Shown here: piece by piece, positions 1 to 5,841 of the stretch | How the letters are laid out: the number at the start of each line of letters is the position of its first letter | Numbering within the stretch: the stretch's first letter is position 1 | From: Anaerolineae bacterium | GTDB lineage: Bacteria; Chloroflexota; Anaerolineae; 4572-78; J111 | Assembly: GCA_020433785.1 (NCBI GenBank) | Contig: JAGRCC010000916.1 | Coordinates: forward strand, 1 to 12,621 | Direction of reading: 5' to 3' | Length of the DNA: 12,621 nt | Notes under the pieces: model-generated | What the model saw: the letters and a program-made list of their open reading frames with translations, nothing else | Told to the model about the DNA's origin: nothing | Database searches by the model: none | Made by a program: the position numbers and the translations under genes

Positions 1-61
1 GCAGTACAGCCATACCTGCGGTTACAACTCTAACTGCTGGTAGAATAAGATTTACTTAGAT

Positions 62-84
62 TTAGAGTTGTTGTTCAACTCTAA
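62..84 (+). repeat. Perfect 9-bp hairpin with a second upstream copy of one arm
   Basis: Left arm TTAGAGTTG (62-70) and right arm CAACTCTAA (76-84) pair perfectly around a 5-nt loop. A further copy, CAACTCTAAC (25-34), matches 76-85 exactly, so the left arm could pair with either copy. Directly seen; function unknown. Confidence 0.6.
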
Positions 85-127
85 CGCAATGCAAAAATTC
101 AACATCTAAAACTCCCTCCAAAATTCC

Positions 128-141
128 CCCAAACGTTTGGG
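128..141. promoter_or_regulatory. 14-bp palindrome resembling a LacI-family operator core
   Basis: CCCAAACGTTTGGG is a perfect palindrome with the AAACGTTT centre typical of many LacI/GalR-family operators. Six flanking bases on each side (120-125 AAAATT and 144-149 AATTTT) are also symmetric, with two mismatched positions between, giving an interrupted 30-bp dyad. It lies upstream of a terminator and about 130 bp from the nearest promoter, so it could instead be an RNA hairpin of the incoming transcript. No LacI-type regulator gene is in the window. Confidence 0.35.
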
Positions 142-156
142 TAAATTTTTGCAAAG

Positions 157-183
157 AACCTCACCAATCTGGTGAGGTTTTTT
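157..183 (+). terminator. Rho-independent terminator
   Basis: A 9-bp perfect stem (AACCTCACC 157-165, GGTGAGGTT 171-179) with a 5-nt loop runs into a T-tract (178-183). It would end a plus-strand transcript entering from the left of the window and insulate the DnaJ unit. Confidence 0.85.
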
Positions 184-197
184 GTTGCTGAGCTTCG

Positions 198-266
198 TTA
201 TCAGTAGACCGCAGAGTAGTCTTGGTTACCTTTGCGTTAGTTCAAGCTGCTGCGGTTTACTGATAA
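198..266. repeat. Long stem-loop with 17-bp arms
   Basis: The arms are TTATCAGTAGACCGCAG (198-214) and CTGCGGTTTACTGATAA (250-266). They pair over all 17 positions with one G-T wobble and enclose a 35-nt loop. The right arm ends just before the -35 of the DnaJ promoter. It could be a small dispersed repeat (MITE/REP-like), an RNA element or a protein-binding dyad. There is no T-tract, so it is not a typical terminator. Confidence 0.65.
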
Positions 267-268
267 TC

Positions 269-297
269 TTGTCTAAATTATAAATACTTAATATAAT
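269..297 (+). promoter_or_regulatory. Sigma-70-type promoter for dnaJ-like/murJ
   Basis: TTGTCT (269-274) and TATAAT (292-297) are separated by exactly 17 bp, with an AT-rich spacer. Transcription would start near 304, giving a leader of roughly 75 nt that contains the 335-363 hairpin. No CIRCE (HrcA) element or sigma-32-like promoter is visible, so heat-shock control of this chaperone is not apparent from the sequence. Confidence 0.7.
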
Positions 298-334
298 CTC
301 CGGTTATAAAAGGAAATGTGCAAACTCTGCGAAA

Positions 335-363
335 GGGTATGGCGTGCCGCCGCACCTATACCC
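335..363 (+). other. Leader hairpin upstream of the DnaJ ribosome site
   Basis: GGGTAT (335-340) pairs with ATACCC (358-363) and inner GTGC (344-347) with GCAC (352-355) around a 4-nt loop, with a small bulge between. The structure ends about 4 nt before the AAGGG Shine-Dalgarno (367-371). It does not sequester that site, so it may stabilise the mRNA or affect initiation by proximity. Confidence 0.45.
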
Positions 364-377
364 GTTAAGGGAAAAAA

Positions 378-1313
378 ATGGAATATAAAGATTACTACAA
401 GATTTTAGACACCGGCAAACACGCCGACGGCGAAGAAATCTCTAAAGCCTATCGTAAGCTGGCTCGCCGTTACCACCCCGATGTTAACCCCGGCGATACG
501 GTAGCCCAAGAGCGCTACCAGGAAATCAATGAAGCCTATACTGTGCTAAACCACGCCGACGCCAGAGCCAAGTATGATCGTCTGAGCGCCAAGTGGGAAT
601 TTCATCAATCCGCTGACGAAGCCAACGAATTTGAGTGGCAAGAGTGGCTGTTCATCCCCGGTCTCGATGGTCAAACGCCTGAGCTACCGGCAGCTCTTGA
701 TGACCTCAAAAGCAAAAGCCCTCATACCGACTTCTCCGACTTCTACTATGGCCTCTTTGAAGCCGTGGTGTCCGAGCAGCCGGAGCCGGAAGTGCCTCAA
801 AAAGGTGAGGATATTAATCAGGAGCTTGAGATTTCCTTGCAAGAAGCCTTTGCCGGCACCAAACGGATTTTGCGGGTAGGAAATCGAAAGATAGAAGTAA
901 AAATTCCCAAAGGGGCGCGTACCGGCACCAAAATTCGAGTACGTAGCGAAGGCGCCGAAGGAATGGGCGGCGCTGCCAGAGGCGATCTCTATCTGGAAAT
1001 TATGGTCGCGCCCGAGCCTAATCTTGAGCGCATTGGCGATGATCTTCACCTTGAGCTGCCGGTTAATGTCTATTCCGCCGTTCTTGGCGGCGAGGCCATT
1101 GTGACGACCGTCAAAGGCAAAATCAAGCTGCGTATCCCGCCTGGAACCCAATCAGGCAAAGTGTTCCGTATTAAGGGCCAGGGAATGCCCACGCTCAAGA
1201 ATCCGGAGCAGCGCGGCGATCTGTATGCCAAAGTGATGATTACCGTGCCTGAAAATTTGAGCGAAGAAGAAATCGAGCTGTTTGAAGAGTTGGCCGACAT
1301 CCGCGGATTGTAA
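378..1313 (+). CDS. Type II DnaJ (CbpA-like) J-domain co-chaperone
   Basis: This 311-aa protein is a Hsp40 co-chaperone that would stimulate DnaK ATPase activity and deliver client proteins in the cytoplasm. The J domain spans about residues 4-68 with the diagnostic HPD at 33-35. The C-terminal substrate-binding beta domains span about 144-290, including repeated GDLY motifs (202-205, 280-283). There is no CXXCXGXG zinc-finger cluster, so it is type II rather than canonical DnaJ. The usual Gly/Phe linker is replaced by an acidic, aromatic stretch (about 75-140, rich in Trp, Phe, Asp and Glu). The ATG is set by AAGGG at 367-371 with 6-nt spacing. Its stop directly abuts the murJ-family start, so the two are probably co-transcribed from the promoter at 269-297. 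Family assignment is secure; the specific partner DnaK is outside the window. Confidence 0.93.
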   Translation: MEYKDYYKILDTGKHADGEEISKAYRKLARRYHPDVNPGDTVAQERYQEINEAYTVLNHADARAKYDRLSAKWEFHQSADEANEFEWQEWLFIPGLDGQTPELPAALDDLKSKSPHTDFSDFYYGLFEAVVSEQPEPEVPQKGEDINQELEISLQEAFAGTKRILRVGNRKIEVKIPKGARTGTKIRVRSEGAEGMGGAARGDLYLEIMVAPEPNLERIGDDLHLELPVNVYSAVLGGEAIVTTVKGKIKLRIPPGTQSGKVFRIKGQGMPTLKNPEQRGDLYAKVMITVPENLSEEEIELFEELADIRGL

Positions 1314-2921
1314 GTGACGAAAGATTTATCTGTTTCTCAACAAACCCCCTCAAGCGAAGCCGCCGGCCTGGTCCGCGCGGCTTCATTAATTGCAGCCGGC
1401 AACGTCGCCAGCCGGATATTGGGGTTAGTGCGGGAAACGGTGATCGCACAGCTATTTGGCGCCACCGGGCCGGTTTCTGCCTTTCGAGTGGCGCAGACCA
1501 TTCCCACCATGCTGTATGACCTGCTGGTGGGGGGAATGGTTAGCAGCGCACTGGTGCCAGTCTTCTCCGAACAAGCCGAACGGGACCGAACCGCCTTATG
1601 GCAGTTAGCCAGCCTCATTCTCAGCCTGACGGTTCTGGTTTTGAGCGCTATTGTCCTGATTATCGAATTGGCCGCGCCCCAGGTCGCGGTGCTGATAGCC
1701 GGTGGTTTTGACGCTGAACTATTAGCGATCACCACACACCTGCTGCGGCTGACCACCCCGGCCGTCTTCTTTCTGAGTCTGTCGGGCATCGTCACCGGCT
1801 TGTTATATGCCCTCAAACGATTTACCCTACCCGCGTTTACCGCGGCCACCTTTAACGCCGCAATTGTGATTGTGGCCGTGGTGGGCGTCAACATCTTTGG
1901 CTGGGGCATCGAGGCGTTGGCCTACGGGCTGCTGCTGGGGGCTGTGGCTCAGGTTGCCTTGCAACTGCCTGGTCTGCGCGATGCCCGGCTGCGGTTTGTG
2001 ATCGATCTCCACCATCCCGCCTTACGCAAAATTGGTCAGCTATGCTGGCCCATTCTTTTCGGGCTAGTGGTCAGTCAGGTCGCTATCGCGCTGGATCGAA
2101 ACCTGGCCTCCCGCACAGGCGCGCAGAGCATCGCTTGGATGCAGTATGCCACCACTATCATCCAATTTCCGCTGGGGCTAATATCCGCCGCTATTTCGCT
2201 GGCGATTTTGCCGACGCTCTCCCGCCTGGCTGTGGCTGCCGTAGAAACCCCGGCCCGGCTGGCTGATTTTATGGATATGCTGGCGACCGGTTTGCGGCTG
2301 GTCCTAATGCTCATCATTCCGGCCACTGTCGCGCTCTTTATTCTGGCCGAACCGATCGTGACCCTGCTATTTCAACACGGCGAATTTACCCCCTTCGATA
2401 CCGGCCAAACGGCTCTGGCGCTGCGCCTCTACCTGTTAGGGCTGACCTTTGCCGCCATCGACCAACCCCTGATTTTCGCCTACTACGCCCGCCAAAATAC
2501 GCTGACGCCGGCCTTGGTCGGCCTGCTGGGGGTGGGGTTTTATCTGGTCGCGGCCCTGCTGCCGGCTTTTTTTCGTCCGCTGCAAATGACCGATTTAGTT
2601 ATAGCCAACAGCGTCCAACTGACCGGCCACGCTTTGGTCATGCTGTGGTTGGTCAATCGACTGGCGACGCTGCGCGGTCGAGAATTGGGGGCGACGGTCC
2701 TTAAAGCCATCGCCGGAGCCGGGGCGATGGGTTTAGGATTGTGGGTGGCCCGGCCCTTGGTGGAGCAATGGCTACCGCCGATAAATTTTATCACTCAGGC
2801 GATTGGACTAAGTGGGCTGATCGCTTTCGGCGGCGGTATCTATCTCCTGGCGGCCATCCTGCTCAAAATGCCCGATCTGGCCCTGCTGGTCCGCCTCCTC
2901 CGACGTTTTTTGCCAGGGTAG
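1314..2921 (+). CDS. murJ: MurJ/MviN-family lipid II flippase (MOP superfamily)
   Basis: This 535-aa multi-spanning membrane protein belongs to the MurJ/MviN family, which flips lipid-linked peptidoglycan precursor across the cytoplasmic membrane. About 14 hydrophobic segments run from residue 22 to the end. Family motifs are clear: SRILGLVRE (33-41), the GG..SSALVPVF region (73-84), the QFPLG region (284-288) and the LFQHGEFTPFDT region (352-362). The start is GTG, placed immediately after the upstream TAA, with no strong Shine-Dalgarno; translation probably depends on coupling to the DnaJ gene. By hand alignment from memory, the positions of E. coli Arg18 and Arg24 are kept (Arg34, Arg40). 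Those of Asp39, Arg52, Arg270 and Glu273 appear as Ser55, Tyr68, Thr281 and Gln284. It may therefore be a divergent MurJ or a paralogue with another lipid-linked substrate. Confidence 0.9.
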   Translation: MTKDLSVSQQTPSSEAAGLVRAASLIAAGNVASRILGLVRETVIAQLFGATGPVSAFRVAQTIPTMLYDLLVGGMVSSALVPVFSEQAERDRTALWQLASLILSLTVLVLSAIVLIIELAAPQVAVLIAGGFDAELLAITTHLLRLTTPAVFFLSLSGIVTGLLYALKRFTLPAFTAATFNAAIVIVAVVGVNIFGWGIEALAYGLLLGAVAQVALQLPGLRDARLRFVIDLHHPALRKIGQLCWPILFGLVVSQVAIALDRNLASRTGAQSIAWMQYATTIIQFPLGLISAAISLAILPTLSRLAVAAVETPARLADFMDMLATGLRLVLMLIIPATVALFILAEPIVTLLFQHGEFTPFDTGQTALALRLYLLGLTFAAIDQPLIFAYYARQNTLTPALVGLLGVGFYLVAALLPAFFRPLQMTDLVIANSVQLTGHALVMLWLVNRLATLRGRELGATVLKAIAGAGAMGLGLWVARPLVEQWLPPINFITQAIGLSGLIAFGGGIYLLAAILLKMPDLALLVRLLRRFLPG

Positions 2922-3037
2922 ATGACATCAAATAGTTTCATTGAGTTCGCCTCAGTCTTAAACAGTCTCCTAAATATAGTAGTATATTAATCTTATCCCC
3001 CTATATATAGTATCCATTCCCTCATTTTTGCTCCAAC

Positions 3038-3066
3038 TTGACAAAAAACCGTCTCGCTTTTACAAT
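3038..3066 (+). promoter_or_regulatory. Near-consensus sigma-70 promoter for the sortase gene
   Basis: TTGACA (3038-3043), a 17-bp spacer, then TACAAT (3061-3066). Transcription would start near 3073 with a leader of about 50 nt. The region just upstream (2970-3012) is very AT-rich and includes the 10-bp palindrome CTATATATAG (3001-3010), which may act as an UP-like element. It separates the sortase from the murJ unit. Confidence 0.85.
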
Positions 3067-3122
3067 TATTATGTCGTATTTTTATGTAAAACTTCTGCCG
3101 GTAATTTGATAGGATTCGTTCG

Positions 3123-4109
3123 ATGTTTGGAAAACGAAAGAGTGAAGATCTCAGTATCGAAGAGCTGGAAAAAATGCTGCTCATCAAACGGCGGCAGGCC
3201 CGGCTGGAGCGCTTCGAACGCCTCTCAAAAGCGGGCTATCGACCAAACCAGGCGCTTAACAACATCAATAATACCGCTCTGGAGAAGTGGTCAGCTCCGG
3301 TTACTCCTCCCCCTTCTACCGGCGGATTGCCTAAGCCGCAACCCGCAAAGCGAGCTACTGACGAGCCGCAACCGGCTCGCGTAGAACAGTCTAAGCCCAA
3401 AAAAGTGATGAATGTGCTTTTACTGGGTTTGGAGATCGTGGCGGTCGCTGGCTTACTTGGTGTGTTGCTGGCCTCTTATTTTAACCTGCGGGAATTGAAT
3501 AACGAGGTTTCGTTGGCCCAGCAGAATGTGGTTGCCCAACAAGCAGCCCCCACACCGACCTCACCGCCGCCCATTGCTCTGGCCCGATTACCCGGCGGGC
3601 ACACCCCTCCGACCGCGCCCGGCGGGGCCATGCCCGACGTACCGCTGCATTTGCAGCAGTGGGTCCAGCCTACAGCCTCAGCTTCCACGTCGTTGGGATC
3701 GATTGAGGTCTCGCCGGACGTCAACCCACCGACCCGGATTGTCATCCCCAAAATCAACGTCGATGCGCCGATTGTCAATGGAGTCGGCTGGGACGATTTG
3801 AAAAAGGGCGTCGGCCATTTACCCGGCAGCGCCAATCCCGGAGAGCGCGGCAACCTGTACCTGGCCGCGCATAACGATATTTACGGCGAGATTTTTCGCT
3901 ACCTGGAAGATTTAGAGGTGGGCGATACTTATTCCATCTATTCCGGCGAGGAACTGTTTCATTATGTGGTCAAAGAGCGGCGCATCATCGATCCGACCGA
4001 GGTCGAAGTGATGCTGCCCACCACCGAGCCGGTCTCTACTCTCCAAACCTGCTATCCCTACTTAATTGACACCCACCGTCTAGTTATCATCGGTGAATTA
4101 GCCGAATAG
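3123..4109 (+). CDS. Membrane-anchored sortase, class D/E-like
   Basis: This 328-aa protein is a cysteine transpeptidase of the sortase family, which normally cleaves a C-terminal sorting motif and attaches proteins to the cell wall or to one another. A highly charged, possibly coiled-coil N-terminus (about 5-40) and a Pro-rich segment (58-92) are followed by one TM helix (about 96-119), a Pro/Ala/Thr linker (141-200) and the sortase domain (about 203-328). Catalytic candidates are His250 (in LAAHND), Cys310 (LQTCYPY) and Arg319 (THRL), in the correct order. The roughly 95-residue segment before the TM is long for a sortase and would be cytosolic. It has its own strong promoter at 3038-3066. 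The Shine-Dalgarno is weak (around TAGGA, 3110-3114). No sorting-signal protein (LPXTG-like motif, TM and basic tail) is found in the window, so its substrate is unknown. Confidence 0.9.
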   Translation: MFGKRKSEDLSIEELEKMLLIKRRQARLERFERLSKAGYRPNQALNNINNTALEKWSAPVTPPPSTGGLPKPQPAKRATDEPQPARVEQSKPKKVMNVLLLGLEIVAVAGLLGVLLASYFNLRELNNEVSLAQQNVVAQQAAPTPTSPPPIALARLPGGHTPPTAPGGAMPDVPLHLQQWVQPTASASTSLGSIEVSPDVNPPTRIVIPKINVDAPIVNGVGWDDLKKGVGHLPGSANPGERGNLYLAAHNDIYGEIFRYLEDLEVGDTYSIYSGEELFHYVVKERRIIDPTEVEVMLPTTEPVSTLQTCYPYLIDTHRLVIIGELAE

Positions 4110-4118
4110 CCGATCAAA

Positions 4119-4127
4119 TGCTATAAT
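4119..4127 (+). promoter_or_regulatory. Extended -10 promoter for the small membrane protein gene
   Basis: TGCTATAAT gives a perfect -10 (4122-4127) with an extended TGn (4119-4121), ten bases after the sortase stop. The -35 is poor, as expected of extended -10 promoters. The start near 4134 would give a leader of about 65 nt containing the 4152-4179 hairpin. Confidence 0.6.
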
Positions 4128-4151
4128 TTTGGGTAATATGGTTTAAAAAAT

Positions 4152-4181
4152 AACTCACCGGAGGTATCATCGGTGAGTTTT
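4152..4181 (+). terminator. Leader hairpin with a Shine-Dalgarno in the loop; possible weak terminator or attenuator
   Basis: AACTCACCG (4152-4160) pairs perfectly with CGGTGAGTT (4171-4179) around a 10-nt loop, followed by only four Ts (4178-4181). It could end the sortase transcript. It also lies between the extended -10 promoter and the 4199 start, so it may act as an attenuator. GGAGG (4160-4164), at the stem-loop border, is placed 8 nt before GTG 4173. Confidence 0.5.
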
Positions 4182-4199
4182 ACTTTGGAAGACCCCTAA
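4173..4199 (+). CDS. Possible 8-codon leader peptide coupled to the small membrane protein
   Basis: GTG at 4173 follows GGAGG (4160-4164) with 8-nt spacing and opens an 8-codon frame (fMet-S-F-T-L-E-D-P). Its TAA (4197-4199) overlaps the ATG of the next gene by one base. This is the best Shine-Dalgarno in the leader and a classic arrangement for translational coupling. No amino-acid run suggests classical attenuation. It is too short to assess by coding statistics, so it is tentative. Confidence 0.25.
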   Translation: MSFTLEDP

Positions 4200-4456
4200 T
4201 GGCTAAATCAAAACGCTCACGCCGAGACAGGCGACTGCAAAGTGATAGTTCGATTCAAGTTCCCGTTTCATCGGCGCCTAAAGACGCTGTGCCTGTTCAA
4301 AAAGCCGCGTCTCCGGCTGCCCCCGCCCCGGCAGCGCGCGCAGTAACGGTTGACTTTGCCAAAGATTATTACTACGTCTACGCTGAACTGCGACAAATTT
4401 TCATCATTACCGCATTCATGTTCGCGGTGATGATCGGCTTATCCTTTGTGATTTAA
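4199..4456 (+). CDS. Small tail-anchored membrane protein of unknown function
   Basis: This is an 85-aa protein I cannot assign to a named family. It has a strongly basic N-terminus (residues 2-12, Lys/Arg-rich), an Ala/Pro-rich flexible linker (about 22-48), a Tyr-rich segment (DYYYVYAEL, 56-64) and one C-terminal TM helix (about 66-85) that ends the protein. A cytosolic basic tail anchored by its C-terminus is the likely topology. GGAAGA (4187-4192) with 6-nt spacing supports the ATG. It has its own extended -10 promoter but lies just behind the sortase and may work with it. Its last 18 bp overlap the end of the convergent Nudix gene. The residue pattern looks protein-like rather than spurious, and the mix of polar linker and tail anchor is coherent. 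Confidence 0.75.
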   Translation: MAKSKRSRRDRRLQSDSSIQVPVSSAPKDAVPVQKAASPAAPAPAARAVTVDFAKDYYYVYAELRQIFIITAFMFAVMIGLSFVI

Positions 4457-5050
4457 GATTAGCGCTCGGGCGGCTAACTCATGGGTTACCGCCCGGAATC
4501 GTCCCCAATCAGCAAAATCCCCTTCAAGCCGGCGTAACTGCTGGGCTGTCTCTAACAATCCCTCAGCCGGTACAGCTTTGAAATCCTCAATTGTCTCCCC
4601 GGTGTCGGTCGGCGATGGTGCGCCGTCAATCGGTTTGGTCAGAAACACAAATGAGGCAAACGGGTGTTGGCCCACGCCGTTGGTCAATTTGTAAGTAACC
4701 ACCGCTAGACAACGATCAATCTGAATGGTGAAACCGGTTTCCTCTAAGGCCTCTCGTGTAAGCGCCTGCTCAGCACTCTCCCCCGGATCGAGGCCACCGG
4801 TCATCAATCGATACACCCCTGTCGGGTAAAATGATTTGGTATGCAACCAAACTTGGCCATCCGGATTGGGAATGACCATAACCGCCTCGCCTCGTCGAGG
4901 ATTTTTTTTATCCATTTTTTTTACCATGTTCAACATCACTTCCGTAGAAATTGACATTTCCACATGATGGTAAAGCATCGGCCCGTATCGTTTGGCCAGG
5001 TTTTTCAATATCCTTTTATTGTAAATTTCTTTGAAGTAGGGATCTTTCAT
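4439..5050 (-). CDS. Nudix hydrolase
   Basis: This 203-aa protein would hydrolyse a nucleoside-diphosphate-linked compound (NDP-X to NMP plus P-X) in the cytoplasm. The Nudix box GX5EX7REUXEEXGU is complete: Gly85, Glu91, Arg99-Glu100, Glu103-Glu104, Gly106 and Phe107. These residues bind the catalytic Mg. About 50 N-terminal residues precede the domain, including a Lys-rich patch (44-53), and about 60 residues follow, so it is longer than minimal Nudix enzymes. The substrate cannot be deduced. AGGTG (5056-5060) with 5-nt spacing supports the ATG. It is the last of three minus-strand genes, 99 bp after the zinc-ribbon gene, and ends inside the convergent 85-aa gene (18-bp overlap), leaving no room for an intergenic terminator. 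Confidence 0.92.
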   Translation of the reverse strand: MKDPYFKEIYNKRILKNLAKRYGPMLYHHVEMSISTEVMLNMVKKMDKKNPRRGEAVMVIPNPDGQVWLHTKSFYPTGVYRLMTGGLDPGESAEQALTREALEETGFTIQIDRCLAVVTYKLTNGVGQHPFASFVFLTKPIDGAPSPTDTGETIEDFKAVPAEGLLETAQQLRRLEGDFADWGRFRAVTHELAARALILNHKG

Positions 5051-5149
5051 GGCGCACCTTGGTCGGATGGAGGGGGATTCGTATTGGCCAGATAATGTAA
5101 CTGGCGCTTAATTGCGGTTGGGAAAAGGACATCACCTGATGGGCAGAGT

Positions 5150-5671
5150 CTATAGAAAAATATCAGTGCCGCAGTAAGGACAGGTAATGACGCCCTTTCC
5201 TCCCAATTCTAACTGGCCGCCGCAGTTTGGGCAAGTGGTTCGTCCCCGCAGTTGCGACGCGTCTTGCGAGTAAATGACGCCCTTATCCCAATTGACGTAG
5301 CCACTGAAAACCCCCATGCCGACCATCTGGTAAAGATCGCTCCGCACTTGATCGGTGGTGGTGTTGAGTTCGAACACCAGATCGCTAATATCGACCTGAC
5401 CCCGAGTTTTGACCACATCCAAAATTTTGCGCAGCCGGGCAGAGTCGGCTTGGCTGGCCGTCTCGCTGCGACTGCGGACCAGCAGAAATATGCCGCCGCC
5501 AACCGGCACCAGCGCCACAAACAGCGATAGTACGATACCCAGTACCGCCCCGCTGGTGGTGCCCTGCTCGGCCCCCATGGTTGAAAAAACGGAAATGGCC
5601 GCGCAGCCGGCAAAAACAAGAATGCCGACAACAATCAGCATGATACCAATCATTTTACTGTTTTGACTCAT
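5150..5671 (-). CDS. Two-TM protein with winged-helix-like domain and C-terminal zinc ribbon
   Basis: This 173-aa protein has two TM helices (about 7-30 and 42-66), so both termini probably lie on the same side. The cytosolic part follows: a winged-helix/PCI-like segment (about 77-140, with QVDISDLVFEL, a predicted recognition helix and a beta wing near GYVNWDKGV), then a zinc ribbon with two CPxC knuckles (Cys147/Cys150 and Cys164/Cys167). The architecture could sense or bind nucleic acid or protein at the membrane, but no enzymatic residues are seen and I do not know its function. It lies 170 bp downstream of the DUF2207 gene on the same strand, with a 16-bp inverted repeat between them. 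The Shine-Dalgarno before the ATG is weak. Confidence 0.8.
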   Translation of the reverse strand: MSQNSKMIGIMLIVVGILVFAGCAAISVFSTMGAEQGTTSGAVLGIVLSLFVALVPVGGGIFLLVRSRSETASQADSARLRKILDVVKTRGQVDISDLVFELNTTTDQVRSDLYQMVGMGVFSGYVNWDKGVIYSQDASQLRGRTTCPNCGGQLELGGKGVITCPYCGTDIFL

Positions 5672-5729
5672 CGATTTGTCTCAGTTGGAAATTTATTAAA
5701 TAACCCAAGTTGCTACTTTTCCGAGAATC

Positions 5730-5825
5730 AGACCTGACAGGTTTTTAAACGAGCCTTAACCCGGCTAAATGGTCCGAATTATCCTGGTTTTTCTCTGAAA
5801 AGTACCTCCAAAACCTGTCAGGTCT
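5730..5825. repeat. 16-bp perfect inverted repeat, 96 bp overall
   Basis: AGACCTGACAGGTTTT (5730-5745) and AAAACCTGTCAGGTCT (5810-5825) are exact reverse complements with a 64-bp spacer. Each arm holds the odd palindrome ACCTGACAGGT, so the element is symmetric at two scales. The layout resembles a small noncoding mobile element (MITE-like) or paired REP sequences. There is no ORF inside and no obvious target-site duplication. Confidence 0.8.
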
Positions 5826-5841
5826 TAAGCTGGTGGCCGGT

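Larger units (their letters stand above)
1..377. other. Structured intergenic region upstream of the DnaJ gene
   Basis: I see no convincing ORF, tRNA or rRNA in this AT-rich stretch. It holds, in order: a 9-nt motif present twice directly and once inverted (25-84), a 14-bp palindrome (128-141), an intrinsic terminator (157-183), a long imperfect stem-loop (198-266), a sigma-70-type promoter (269-297) and a hairpin in the transcript leader (335-363). The terminator indicates that a plus-strand transcript arrives from the left. The 3' end of an upstream gene's mRNA, or a small noncoding RNA ending at about 183, could therefore occupy 1-183. I cannot assign it to a known RNA family by eye. Confidence 0.7.

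Noticed and set aside
1..120. Possible tRNA or tmRNA 3' end because of a TTCAA-containing hairpin
   Set aside because: No acceptor stem, CCA end or correct T-arm spacing can be formed; the hairpin is explained by the repeated CAACTCTAA motif.
684..1151. Long minus-strand open frame opposite the DnaJ gene
   Set aside because: It is fully antisense to a gene with clear domain motifs and has no Shine-Dalgarno or recognisable protein features; it is a codon-bias shadow.
1337..1909. 190-codon minus-strand open frame opposite murJ
   Set aside because: It is antisense to a confident multi-TM protein; the Arg/Ser/Thr-rich, low-complexity translation is typical of a shadow frame.
2922..2990. A 22-codon ORF starting right after the murJ stop (TAG-ATG), with AGGG just upstream
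   Set aside because: The Shine-Dalgarno spacing is only 3 nt, composition follows the AT-rich gap and no hydrophobic or family pattern is evident. It is too short to support as a gene from sequence alone.
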